A stretch of 64,000 nt of DNA. It comes from CAZGZD01 sp964401915 (lineage in GTDB: Bacteria > Patescibacteriota > Microgenomatia > UBA1406 > GWC2-37-13). Of the stretch, positions 50,869 to 59,683 are shown piece by piece. The stretch's first letter is position 1; each line of letters begins with the position of its first letter. The position numbers and the translations under genes were made by a program. The stretch spans positions 26,412 to 90,411 of the forward strand of contig CAYOAI010000001.1 of the NCBI GenBank assembly GCA_964401915.1, written 5' to 3'. The notes beneath the pieces are model-generated. The model did no database searches and was not told the DNA's origin. It saw only the letters and a list, made by a program, of their open reading frames with translations.

Positions 50869-51702
50869 TTAATCCTCAATGCTCACCACACCTTTCTCAA
50901 ATGATCGCATAGGAGTGAAGCTGTTTTTTTTACTTCGTACATCAGAATATTGTGGGCGCTTCGCTCGACCACGAAAAAATTCTTCAAAAGAAACAGGCAC
51001 AATAAGCGACGAATCAAGATCATATTGATTGGCGATTATGCGAGCCGCATCAAGTGGAGATAGTGCTTGCGCTCCGACAATATGAAATATATCGTGCGAA
51101 TAATGGGGAATAAGATATTCTAGTGCGGATATAATATCGTCAATATGAGTTGGTGTGAAAAGTGAATCAGTGACGGCTTTTATCTCTTTTCCTTGCTGGA
51201 GCATCTTTTTAATTGTGCGGGCAAAATCACTTTTTGAAAAACTTGTGCGGTACGGATAGGCAATACGAACGATCATTGCCGTATCTTTCACAATCTGCTC
51301 TCCTTCATACTTAGATTTTGCATAGGTTGAAAGAGGATTTGGGATGCTATCTTCAAAATATGGAGGATTTGACCCATCGAAAACAAAATCTGTGGAGATA
51401 TATATAAGCTTTATTTCTCTCTGTCTGCAAACTTCAGATATATTTTTTGCTCCTTCAACATTAATTCTTAAGGCAAGCTCCGTGTTATGCTCTGCTCCAT
51501 CTACATCAGTATATGCCGCGCAATGGATGAGATAGTCAAATATCAATGGATTGATAGTACTTTCGACATTATTCTTATCTGTAATATCAATATCCGTGTG
51601 AGTCAGTGGGATAATCTCATATGAGCTGCTTAGAAGCTCGACAATTCGTGACCCAACCAGACCAGCAGCTCCCGTAACTGCAACTCGTATCTTATTTGCC
51701 AT
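50869..51702 (-). CDS. rmlD: dTDP-4-dehydrorhamnose reductase (RmlD-like)
   Basis: A 277-residue SDR with AVTGAAGLVGSRIVELL at the N-terminus, AAYTDVDGAEHN near residue 62, YISTDFVFDG and the active site STYAKSKYEGEQIV (YxxxK). This is the RmlD pattern, making dTDP-L-rhamnose. Its start overlaps the rmlB stop by 11 bases. rmlA and rmlC are not next to it, so the full rhamnose route is not shown here, and a related 4-keto reductase role is possible. Confidence 0.85.
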   Translation of the reverse strand: MANKIRVAVTGAAGLVGSRIVELLSSSYEIIPLTHTDIDITDKNNVESTINPLIFDYLIHCAAYTDVDGAEHNTELALRINVEGAKNISEVCRQREIKLIYISTDFVFDGSNPPYFEDSIPNPLSTYAKSKYEGEQIVKDTAMIVRIAYPYRTSFSKSDFARTIKKMLQQGKEIKAVTDSLFTPTHIDDIISALEYLIPHYSHDIFHIVGAQALSPLDAARIIANQYDLDSSLIVPVSFEEFFRGRAKRPQYSDVRSKKNSFTPMRSFEKGVVSIED

Positions 51703-52702
51703 ACTGAGTTTCGTAGTATTTTTGGTATGCGCCTGTTTTGAGATCTTGCCACCACTTTTGATTTTCCGTGTACCACGCTATGGTTGCCTCGAGTGCTTGA
51801 TCAAAAGTATGTGCTGGTTCCCATCCAAGCTCACGCCTTATCTTACTCCAGTCTACGTCGTAGCGTCTGTCATGACCAGGTCTGTCTGTGACGTATTCGA
51901 TAGAAGACTGGTCCTTGTCCATGATTTTCAGAATATGATTCACAACTTCAAGATTTGATATTGCGGTTGTCAGTCCACCAATAAGGTATGTCTGTCCGAT
52001 TTGTCCCTTTTGGAGGATTAGGTCAATTGCCCGACAGTGATCTTCAACGTATAGCCAGTCGCGTATATACAGGCCATCTCCATATATAGGTACTTTTTTA
52101 TCCTCAAGAAGATTCGTGATTGCGAGTGGGATGAGTTTTTCTGGAAAATGATATGGGCCGAAGTTGTTTCCGCAATTTGAGATGGTTATGGGGAGGTTGT
52201 AGGTGGTATGGTAAGCTCGGACTAAGTGGTCGGACGCCGCTTTAGAGGCTGAGTATGGAGAGCGGGGGGCGTAAGGAGTATCTTCAGTAAATTTAGTATC
52301 TGATTCCAGATCAAGGTGCCCGAAGACTTCGTCGGTTGAGATATGATGAAAACGATTTACCTTGTTTTTTACAGCTGCGTCAAGCAGCGCATATGTCCCT
52401 TCTATGTTTGTTTTGACAAAAGCTGATGGATCGATGATGGAGCGATCTACATGGGATTCGGCGGCAAAGTGTACGATGGTGTCGATATCACGCGTCACCT
52501 CATCCACAAGATTTTTATCACAGATATCTCCTTTGACAAATGAGTAGTTTGGGTTCCCCTCAACACTTTTAAGATTCTTAAGGTTGCCGGCATAGGTAAG
52601 CTTGTCAAGATTTATGATCTTATCGCCTGGATGTTCTTTAAGCCAGTAAAGAATAAAGTTGGATCCAATAAAGCCAGCGCCTCCTGTGACAAGTAGTTTC
52701 AT
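51692..52702 (-). CDS. rmlB: dTDP-glucose 4,6-dehydratase (RmlB)
   Basis: A 336-residue extended SDR. It has VTGGAGFIGSNFILYWL, HFAAESHVDRSI near residue 80, the catalytic HISTDEVFGHL, and PYSASKAASDHLVRAYH with YxxxK. Later, ISNCGNNFGPYHFPEKLIPL is a typical RmlB segment. It makes dTDP-4-keto-6-deoxyglucose for deoxysugar synthesis in the cytoplasm. It is coupled to rmlD by an 11-base overlap and lies five bases after miaB. Confidence 0.95.
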   Translation of the reverse strand: MKLLVTGGAGFIGSNFILYWLKEHPGDKIINLDKLTYAGNLKNLKSVEGNPNYSFVKGDICDKNLVDEVTRDIDTIVHFAAESHVDRSIIDPSAFVKTNIEGTYALLDAAVKNKVNRFHHISTDEVFGHLDLESDTKFTEDTPYAPRSPYSASKAASDHLVRAYHTTYNLPITISNCGNNFGPYHFPEKLIPLAITNLLEDKKVPIYGDGLYIRDWLYVEDHCRAIDLILQKGQIGQTYLIGGLTTAISNLEVVNHILKIMDKDQSSIEYVTDRPGHDRRYDVDWSKIRRELGWEPAHTFDQALEATIAWYTENQKWWQDLKTGAYQKYYETQYGK

Positions 52703-52707
52703 ATTAG

Positions 52708-53955
52708 TTAATTGATTGTAGCTGAATTTTTAGCTCTTGTAAGGTGTGCCGTATTGATAAGTGTGTCCAGCGCTTCCCAGCGCTTTTTTTTGATCGTATG
52801 GGGTACATTATCTTGCATTACAGCTGTTGCAGCTGTAGCTGGTCGTACAGAATACATAGCTACATATGCTTTTTCAAATCCTACTTCCTGCGCCAGCCTA
52901 TATGTATTTTTGAATTCCGCGTCAGTCTCTCCACAGAAGCCGACAATAATGTCTGTTGTAAAGCGAGCGTTTTTTACTTTGCTCTTAATTTTTCGTATAA
53001 GAGTGAGGTATTCGTCCCGAGTGTACCATCTATTCATTCGTTTCAACACAGTATTATCTCCCGATTGAACAGGCAGATGGATGGTGCGACTAATGTTTTC
53101 ATTTTGTGCGATTACATCAATAAGTGCGTCTGAGAAATCCCAAGGATTTGATGACACAAAATCAACCTTTTCAAACCCAAGGCGCGCCACGGCCTCCAGA
53201 AGATAGGGAAAAAGCGTGGGTATACGGTAGCGACCAAGATGTTTGACATATACTGGCTCAATTGGTACGCCATTGATTTTATATTCAATCTTCATACGGG
53301 GGTGTGCGAGGCTTGCTTTACCAAAATAGAGATTATCGTCAAGATCTCGTATTGACTGTATATTTTTGTCTCCCAATAGAAGATCAGCTCCGTATGAGTT
53401 GACATTTTGACCAACAAGTGTGACTTCTGTATAACCTGCATCCTTAAGTCTTTTACATTCTTCAAGTACGCTGTGGAACTCGCGACTTATCTCGCGACCA
53501 CGTGTGTAGGGGACTACACAAAATGTACAAAAATTATTGCACCCGTTGGAGATCGGTACCCAGGCTATGGTCGAGCTCACGCGGACGGGCTCATTGTCAA
53601 AGCCTATCTCCTCAATCGGCATAAACTCGTCGACCGCAGGTAGCACACGACGAATTTTGTCAAAGTACTTTCCACTTTTGTCTCGATTAGCAAGTCCGAC
53701 CATACAGCCTGTGACAATAATTTTGAAAAATTCACCCTTTTTCTCTTTTTCACGCTTTAAATTACTAAGATTGTTAATCAACCCATATACACGATTTTCA
53801 GCTGATTCTCGTATCATACAGGTGTTGATGACTACATAACTTGCATCTTCATATCCTGTAGCTCGACTCATACCACGAGCTGTGAATGCGCCATCGATAC
53901 GCTCTGAATCCGCTTCATTTTGCTGGCATCCGAATGTCTTGATATAGTATCGCAT
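52708..53955 (-). CDS. miaB: MiaB-family radical-SAM methylthiotransferase without TRAM
   Basis: A 415-residue [4Fe-4S] enzyme that adds methylthio to i6A37 of tRNAs. The N-terminal UPF0004 domain has cysteines in TFGCQQNEADSER, INTCMIRESAENR and VTGCMVGL. The radical-SAM motif is SNGCNNFCTFCVVPYTRGRE near residue 137. After NVNSYGADLL an insert of about 50 residues (to about IPTLFPYLLEAV) is not present in E. coli MiaB. The protein stops after LTRAKNSATIN, so the C-terminal TRAM tRNA-binding domain (about 60 residues) is missing. Confidence 0.9.
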   Translation of the reverse strand: MRYYIKTFGCQQNEADSERIDGAFTARGMSRATGYEDASYVVINTCMIRESAENRVYGLINNLSNLKREKEKKGEFFKIIVTGCMVGLANRDKSGKYFDKIRRVLPAVDEFMPIEEIGFDNEPVRVSSTIAWVPISNGCNNFCTFCVVPYTRGREISREFHSVLEECKRLKDAGYTEVTLVGQNVNSYGADLLLGDKNIQSIRDLDDNLYFGKASLAHPRMKIEYKINGVPIEPVYVKHLGRYRIPTLFPYLLEAVARLGFEKVDFVSSNPWDFSDALIDVIAQNENISRTIHLPVQSGDNTVLKRMNRWYTRDEYLTLIRKIKSKVKNARFTTDIIVGFCGETDAEFKNTYRLAQEVGFEKAYVAMYSVRPATAATAVMQDNVPHTIKKKRWEALDTLINTAHLTRAKNSATIN

Positions 53956-53979
53956 GGTAAGGGTCTATTTTATAGATAA

Positions 53980-55053
53980 TTAATTGGCGGTTGATATAAG
54001 GTCTTGTTTTTTGAGCTGATCAATAATGACGATAAATGCAATAAGTACAAATGCGACAGCGACAAATGCCACCGCCTTCTCAATTCCCTTTAAAAAAAGG
54101 CTCGCAATCCCCAAGATGCATGTGACTACCCAGTAAAAAACAGCAATGCGCCGCCTGCCCCAACCAATCTCAAGAAGTCTATGATGAAAGTGTCCCCAGT
54201 CAGCTCGAAAAGGAGATTTTTTATTTCTCAGTCGTCTGAGAATAGTATAGATTGCATCCATCATGGGGACAGACAAAATAAGGAGCGCAGTCCCGAGCTT
54301 TCCAAAAGATAAAATTGCAAGTACACCAAGTAGGAATCCTGCCACGCCTCCTCCTCCATATCCCGGCATGATTCGCTGTGGATAAAAATTGAAAGGAAGA
54401 AATCCAAAGAATGCCCCAGCAACAATAAATGAGAAAGTGGCAACTGTCGTGGTTGTGATATCAAGCGCCGTAAACTGCAGAGCCAGGAATCCAAGAAAAA
54501 GAGCGGCAATGCCGACAAATCCAGGAAGTTGCCCGTCTACTCCCTTGCTCCAATTGATCATATTGGTCGTCCACGTAAGCCACAAAACAGCTAGAATATC
54601 TCCGGCCGTGATTCCCATATGTAGCCCAAAGAGCGAAAAAGAAGCCTTCATTGTATCAAGATGAATAATTCCTCCAAATGGGTTTGAGATATAGGGAATT
54701 CTAAGTCCGAATCCAACGACAAGTGATGAGATTAGTATATTTCCAATAAACCGACTGTATGGAGATAGATCATAATAATCATCAAGAACACCCAAGATAA
54801 CAAGTAGTCCACTGGCAATAAGAATACCTACAATCAACGGAAATGAGCGCAGGAATATGAGCGAACTTATCAGAAGGCCCATATAGATAGCTACGCCGCC
54901 TGCTCGTGGCACTATTCCGCGATGAGTATGCGCTGGATGCTTTCTCTTTTTTCTATCAGTGACAATCTCCAGATTGATCGCCGCAGCAATTACATACGGG
55001 GTAGCTAAATATGCGCTTAAAAAAGCAATAGCACCTGCAAAAAAATACCACAT
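53980..55053 (-). CDS. WecA/TagO-like polyprenyl-phosphate GlcNAc-1-phosphate transferase
   Basis: A 357-residue polytopic enzyme of the MraY/WecA family with about ten helices. Family marks are THRGIVPRAGGVAIYMG near residue 45, GVLDDYYDLSPYSRF near 92 with the catalytic Asp pair, TNMINWSKGVDGQLPG near 163, and DAIYTILRRLRNKKSPFRADWGHFHHRL with the HxHH-type motif near 290. It transfers a sugar-1-phosphate to undecaprenyl phosphate, starting surface polymer synthesis on the inner face of the membrane. Confidence 0.92.
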   Translation of the reverse strand: MWYFFAGAIAFLSAYLATPYVIAAAINLEIVTDRKKRKHPAHTHRGIVPRAGGVAIYMGLLISSLIFLRSFPLIVGILIASGLLVILGVLDDYYDLSPYSRFIGNILISSLVVGFGLRIPYISNPFGGIIHLDTMKASFSLFGLHMGITAGDILAVLWLTWTTNMINWSKGVDGQLPGFVGIAALFLGFLALQFTALDITTTTVATFSFIVAGAFFGFLPFNFYPQRIMPGYGGGGVAGFLLGVLAILSFGKLGTALLILSVPMMDAIYTILRRLRNKKSPFRADWGHFHHRLLEIGWGRRRIAVFYWVVTCILGIASLFLKGIEKAVAFVAVAFVLIAFIVIIDQLKKQDLISTAN

Positions 55054-55060
55054 AGAGGAT

Positions 55061-55366
55061 TTATGTTGAAAGAAAAATAATTTTCATAAATATGAGCGTA
55101 AATCCAGAGATAACTGCGATATTCACATAGCTTAGAGTGTGTTGTATAAATTCATTGTCTTTGAAGTATCGACGGCTTACTCCAAGGTTTATAAAATAGA
55201 GTGCATCCATAAGTACAATAAGAAGGAATATGAGCCACCAGTCAGCGAGTTGAAATTCACCCCATGGGCGGGAATAGAAAAGGGGAATTTGTGGCGGAAT
55301 GCGCCCAATGCGAATGAGGAATGTCCCCGCCATAATGATATGGGCGACAACAAGGGCATAAAACAT
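55061..55366 (-). CDS. Small polytopic membrane protein, hypothetical
   Basis: A 101-residue protein with three hydrophobic helices (YALVVAHIIMAGTFLI, WWLIFLLIVLMDALYF, VNIAVISGFTLIFMKIIF). The loop IGRIPPQIPLFYSRPWG recalls the P-x-x-I-P-x-H/F-F motif of DUF1648/SdpI-type proteins. No function can be assigned. It is seven bases upstream of the WecA-like gene on the same strand and may be part of that enzyme's unit. Confidence 0.7.
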   Translation of the reverse strand: MFYALVVAHIIMAGTFLIRIGRIPPQIPLFYSRPWGEFQLADWWLIFLLIVLMDALYFINLGVSRRYFKDNEFIQHTLSYVNIAVISGFTLIFMKIIFLST

Positions 55367-55401
55367 ATTAGTCTATTATACCAAGATTCTTTGAATGACC
55401 T

Positions 55402-56733
55402 TTACCAGGCGAATATGGGGAAGGTAGATGCAAAGGCTTTGATCTCTTTTTTGATTTTTTTTAGTTCTGGATTCTGCTCAACTTCCGTGCGATAATTTTT
55501 GAGATAGTCTTTGCGCTCTTCTTTTTGTGTGGGGAGTGAGTAGGTCTTGATTTCCTCAACTACTCGAGCTATCCACGATGCGATTCTCTCCATGTCTTTC
55601 TCACGCATTCCACGAGTGGTGAGTGCGGGTGTACCAAGTCTGATTCCTGATGGATAAAAGGGTGATGCTGGTTCACCAGGGATAGTATTCTTGTTGAGCG
55701 TGATACCGGCTGTATCGAGTGCATATTGGGCAAAGAAGCCACTCCCCGGACCGAGAATAGGCACAAGATCAATAAGTATTAGGTGATTCTCGGTACCATC
55801 TCCAACAAGAGTAAATCCTCGTGCCTTAAGCGCTTCAGCTAATGCTTTTGCATTTGTGACAATCTGCTTGCCATATTTTTTAAAAGCGGGTTCTGCTGCT
55901 AATTTGAGAGCTACGGCTATTGCAGCTGTGGTGTGATCGTGTGGTCCTCCTTGCAGACCTGGAAATATGGCGCGGTCAATCTTCCCTCCCAACTCCGGAT
56001 CTTTTTTGAGGCCCTTATCTGTCACCATAATCATGCCGCCACGTGGTCCTCTAAGCGTCTTATGAGTTGTGGTCGTGACTATATGAGCATAAGGCACAGG
56101 ATCTATATGTTGGCCCGTCACGACAAGTCCGGCCGTATGAGCAATATCTGCTGCAAAATATGCGCCTACTTCATCAGCGATCTCAGCAAAGCGCTCAAAT
56201 TCATATTGATACACATATGCTGTCGCGCCAGCCCACATAAGGCGGGGTTTGTATTTTTTGGCAAGTGTTCGAACTTCATCAAAGTCGACTCGACCGTTTT
56301 TTAATACATGGTAAGGTACGCTTTTGAAAAAGATCCCAGTAAATGACACTTTCCATCCGTGAGTGAGATGGCCTCCATCTGTGAGATTGAGCCCCATGAT
56401 AGTGTCGCCTGGCGCACAGGTTGCCATATATACTGCAAGATTGGCGGGTGATCCGGAATATGGTTGGACATTCGCATGTGGTACTTTGAAGAGCTTTTTT
56501 GCCCGTTCAATCGCTATTGTTTCGATATCATCGATAAATTCATTGCCGCCGTAGTAGCGTTTGTGAGGATATCCTTCAGAATATTTGTTGGTCAGAATTG
56601 ATCCCATTGCCTCAAGTACAGCAGGTGAGACATAATTTTCGGAAGGTATCATCTCAAGACCATCTTTTTGCCTTATTCTCTCTTTCTCAATAAGCGCGGC
56701 TATCTCAGGGTCAACTTTGGAAAGTGTCGGCAT
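55402..56733 (-). CDS. glyA: Serine hydroxymethyltransferase
   Basis: A 443-residue PLP enzyme that makes glycine and methylene-tetrahydrofolate from serine. It has QKDGLEMIPSENYVSP, SEGYPHKRYYGGNEFID near residue 55, the PLP lysine motif VTTTTHKTLRGPRGG near 228, and GGPHDHTTAAIAVAL. The length and all active-site regions are normal. The start is supported by a TATAAT box eight bases upstream. It sits in an envelope gene block without obvious link. Confidence 0.98.
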   Translation of the reverse strand: MPTLSKVDPEIAALIEKERIRQKDGLEMIPSENYVSPAVLEAMGSILTNKYSEGYPHKRYYGGNEFIDDIETIAIERAKKLFKVPHANVQPYSGSPANLAVYMATCAPGDTIMGLNLTDGGHLTHGWKVSFTGIFFKSVPYHVLKNGRVDFDEVRTLAKKYKPRLMWAGATAYVYQYEFERFAEIADEVGAYFAADIAHTAGLVVTGQHIDPVPYAHIVTTTTHKTLRGPRGGMIMVTDKGLKKDPELGGKIDRAIFPGLQGGPHDHTTAAIAVALKLAAEPAFKKYGKQIVTNAKALAEALKARGFTLVGDGTENHLILIDLVPILGPGSGFFAQYALDTAGITLNKNTIPGEPASPFYPSGIRLGTPALTTRGMREKDMERIASWIARVVEEIKTYSLPTQKEERKDYLKNYRTEVEQNPELKKIKKEIKAFASTFPIFAW

Positions 56734-56741
56734 AGAAAATT

Positions 56742-56747
56742 ATTATA
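56742..56747 (-). promoter_or_regulatory. -10 box of glyA, leaderless
   Basis: Minus strand TATAAT, eight bases before the glyA ATG. No clear -35. Confidence 0.55.
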
Positions 56748-56760
56748 CAGTGAGACGAGG

Positions 56761-58074
56761 CTAAAGTGAAGACTCAATTTGGTAGTTAAGGTACTTATCT
56801 ATGACAAATGCACGGCGGGGGAACTGAGGGAGGGTATTTGTCACGTATTTTTCAGGAATTAAGACTTTGCCTACGTATGATGGAATGTCAGAATAAGGCC
56901 CATTGTATATATACACACGATTTTCGTCAAAATAATACTGAGCTTCGTGGAAGTTGAGTTCATCTTCAACATAGATCATATCCCCAGGGCGCGCAATTTG
57001 TTTGATTGTGGCAATTTTATCTCGCATGTTGGCTTTCAGCCTTTCATGTAACTGCTCATGGTTGTAGTGTAGAGTGATGGCGATCAGTATTGCTATAGTG
57101 ACAAACCGTACTTCTTTACTCATCCTTTCAAAAATAGCGACAAGAAGCACAATAAGTCCGACTGCCGAGAAGATAAGATATCGGGGGAGGAAAATAGGCT
57201 TTATGAAAGAAAATAAAAGTACAAATCCAGGAATTCCAAGAGCCCAGATATACAAAAGTATAAATAAATTTCGATCCTTATTGAATCTCTTGCTTATCAT
57301 ATATTGCAGTCCTCGTATGAGCAAAAGGTAGAGGCCAATGGACAGAGCAATGAGTATTTCTGGCTTGTACACAAACGCCTTATCCTCATATCCCGTATAG
57401 AGGATAGCTGGAAACTGCATGAGATTTGATATAAAAGAATTTATGATCCAAAAAGACTGGCCAGTTAAGTTGTTTTGGGTAAGTACAAATATAGCCCACG
57501 GTGCAAAACATATTCCAATTCCAAAATAGAGAAATAGCGGTCGGAATCTTTTTTTAGATGGAGCTATCGCAAGTGAATACAAAGCTTGAGCCGCAACGAC
57601 AAAAAGCATGAAGTAATGAGTATAGAGTCCCAAAAGAGCCGTGATGAAATATGCCCACTTCTTTTTTTTGTATAAAAAGTAAAAGCTTAGGGTTGCGATC
57701 GCAGCAAGCATAGTATACATGCGAGCTTCAAAAGCGTAGTAGTTGAGGAATGGATTGGCAATAAAAAGAAGAAGATAGAGGTAGCTTTTTCGCGTGGATA
57801 ACTTTAGTATGTCGGTGAATATGAGGTATGTCACGTAGATAGTTCCCCAGAAGAAAATAAGTGAAGGTATGCGAAGCGCCACTTCTCCTGACCCAAAAAG
57901 CTTCATCCACATATGTAAGAGGATATAGTAGAGCGGTGGGTTGAAATCGGCTGCTGTGATCTTGAGAATAGACACGATGTCGCGGCGCGCTAAAAGTGCT
58001 GTGAATGCCTCATCTCGCCAAAAACTGGCGACAAGATACTTGAGTGGAGTAGATGCGAATAGAAAGTTGATCAT
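56761..58074 (-). CDS. GT39/PMT-family membrane glycosyltransferase
   Basis: A 437-residue polytopic protein with about ten helices. The first loop SFWRDEAFTALLAR near residue 18 carries the Asp-Glu pair that PMT/ArnT enzymes use for catalysis, and NPPLYYILLHMWMKLFG is the next family segment. A soluble C-terminal part near residues 340-437 holds DMIYVEDELNFHEAQYYF. It likely moves a sugar from a polyprenyl phosphate to an outer acceptor. Acceptor unknown. It is in the glycan block between glyA and the processive GT2. Confidence 0.85.
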   Translation of the reverse strand: MINFLFASTPLKYLVASFWRDEAFTALLARRDIVSILKITAADFNPPLYYILLHMWMKLFGSGEVALRIPSLIFFWGTIYVTYLIFTDILKLSTRKSYLYLLLFIANPFLNYYAFEARMYTMLAAIATLSFYFLYKKKKWAYFITALLGLYTHYFMLFVVAAQALYSLAIAPSKKRFRPLFLYFGIGICFAPWAIFVLTQNNLTGQSFWIINSFISNLMQFPAILYTGYEDKAFVYKPEILIALSIGLYLLLIRGLQYMISKRFNKDRNLFILLYIWALGIPGFVLLFSFIKPIFLPRYLIFSAVGLIVLLVAIFERMSKEVRFVTIAILIAITLHYNHEQLHERLKANMRDKIATIKQIARPGDMIYVEDELNFHEAQYYFDENRVYIYNGPYSDIPSYVGKVLIPEKYVTNTLPQFPRRAFVIDKYLNYQIESSL

Positions 58075-58134
58075 ATTAAAAGTAACAAAATAGTTTGTCT
58101 TGAGCTACAAGGTTCAAATTATGCGTTACATGCT

Positions 58135-59613
58135 TCATGCTTTCTCGGTCACTTTATAGGCAAGTTTTTTTCCCATGATGATTCGTGTGTGGGACTCGAG
58201 AGCAGGCACAGCTGAGAGTATGAATGATACAAGAGGTAGGAAATACCACTGAATAAAAAGAAGGGGAAGATTGCGAATCCGAGTATGACTTCCAAGACGT
58301 TTTCGAAGCTTTACATCAAGATATACATAAAAGATAAGAAAAATAGTTGTGAATGTGAGGATCCCGCTTGAAAGCCTTGGGAGCAAGAATCCAAGTACTG
58401 TGCGCTTAAAGACGGGATTGATAAGTGGTGGGATAAGCGCGAAAATTGTGAGTACGAAGAATGTGGTTGGCCATAGAAGATGTGTCTCAATAAGAAAGAT
58501 GATTTTTTTGATCTTTGGCCACCTGCGGATATGTGGTGTCACGAAGTATTTTTTAAACGCGTAGGCAATGTCTGACACTCCCCATGCCCATCGCTTTTCC
58601 TGCTCATAACGATTGATAAGAGTCTTGAAAAGTCCACCGGAGTATACGGCATCGCCATTGACAATTGTGTAAAGTGGGATTGTCTTGACGCGCTCTCCAA
58701 ATGTGAAAAAAGCCTGAAAATACACATGCCAGTCTTCAGGGATTATATCCACGTCCCAAAAGTCGATTTCCTTAAGAAGCCATAGACTCATCGAATATGT
58801 AGATATGTGTATGAGATTGTCTTTTTGGGACAAAAAGGCGATACGAAGGATTGATGAGAGCGTGGCTTGCATACGCACAAAAAGCGGCAGTTGCCAAAAG
58901 TTGTTGTACAAGAGAACCGGTGCCCAGTAAAAATGATATCTGCGATCTGCGTCTTTGAGATACTCGTGAGTCAGATACGCGAAGAAGTTCTTGGGCATGA
59001 TACTGTCGGCGTCACAGACAGTGATCACGACATCATCCGGAGATATCTTGGCACGCTTTACATACTCATCAACAAGGCGGCCCGCCCAAGCTTGGTTGCT
59101 GGCTTTACCTGCCACCTCATGATCTCCAAGTACGTGATAAGATTCCATGATATCGGCAAAATACGCGCCATATTTTCGGCGAATGGCTTTGGCCTTTTCC
59201 TCCGCATCTATCTCTCGCTCCTCAAATGCAAGGACAAGATAGAGCTTCTTGTAGGGATAATCAGAGGCAGTCATCGCAGTAATAGTCTCTTCCAACTTCT
59301 TCAGGTGTTCTTTATAGTTGGGGATGAGTATGAAGTGATGAATATCTTTAGCCTTCTTAATTTTTGTGATCTGCTTGTCGTAGCGGACTTTTTGATTATT
59401 GAGGATCAGCTTGTATGAAAGGCTGGCAAAGTATACAGTCATGACGGACTTGTACATAAAGTAAAAATAGAAAGCAATAATAAGATAGGCCACGAGTGCT
59501 GGATGAAAGAAAGAGAGCCACAAAGGGAGGGTGATGATTGCCCAGGACGTGATGGGAATAATTAGTTCAAAAAGACGGACAAAGAAAGGGGACTTGGTGA
59601 TATGCTCGCTCAT
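58135..59613 (-). CDS. Processive membrane GT2 (cellulose/hyaluronan synthase-like)
   Basis: A 492-residue membrane GT2. Two N-terminal helices lead to the catalytic domain with HHFILIPNYKEHLKKLEE, VCDADSIMPKNFF (DxD), IIPEDWHVYFQ (the general-base Asp, ED) and the product-binding QEKRWAWGVSD (QxxRW), followed by four or more C-terminal helices. This set is typical of enzymes that both polymerise and export a beta-linked polysaccharide. The polymer is unknown; UDP-xylose or UDP-GlcA from the neighbouring genes are possible donors. Confidence 0.88.
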   Translation of the reverse strand: MSEHITKSPFFVRLFELIIPITSWAIITLPLWLSFFHPALVAYLIIAFYFYFMYKSVMTVYFASLSYKLILNNQKVRYDKQITKIKKAKDIHHFILIPNYKEHLKKLEETITAMTASDYPYKKLYLVLAFEEREIDAEEKAKAIRRKYGAYFADIMESYHVLGDHEVAGKASNQAWAGRLVDEYVKRAKISPDDVVITVCDADSIMPKNFFAYLTHEYLKDADRRYHFYWAPVLLYNNFWQLPLFVRMQATLSSILRIAFLSQKDNLIHISTYSMSLWLLKEIDFWDVDIIPEDWHVYFQAFFTFGERVKTIPLYTIVNGDAVYSGGLFKTLINRYEQEKRWAWGVSDIAYAFKKYFVTPHIRRWPKIKKIIFLIETHLLWPTTFFVLTIFALIPPLINPVFKRTVLGFLLPRLSSGILTFTTIFLIFYVYLDVKLRKRLGSHTRIRNLPLLFIQWYFLPLVSFILSAVPALESHTRIIMGKKLAYKVTEKA

Positions 59614-59624
59614 ACTTAAGGTCT

Positions 59625-59630
59625 ATTATA
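59625..59630 (-). promoter_or_regulatory. -10 box of the processive GT2 gene
   Basis: Minus strand TATAAT, 11 bases before the ATG at 59613, with a possible TTAGTT -35 at 16 bases. Confidence 0.5.
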
Positions 59631-59683
59631 CAAAAAGCGCGTATTTAACTAATCTATAGATATAGTAGCACTCTTTTTGTCTT

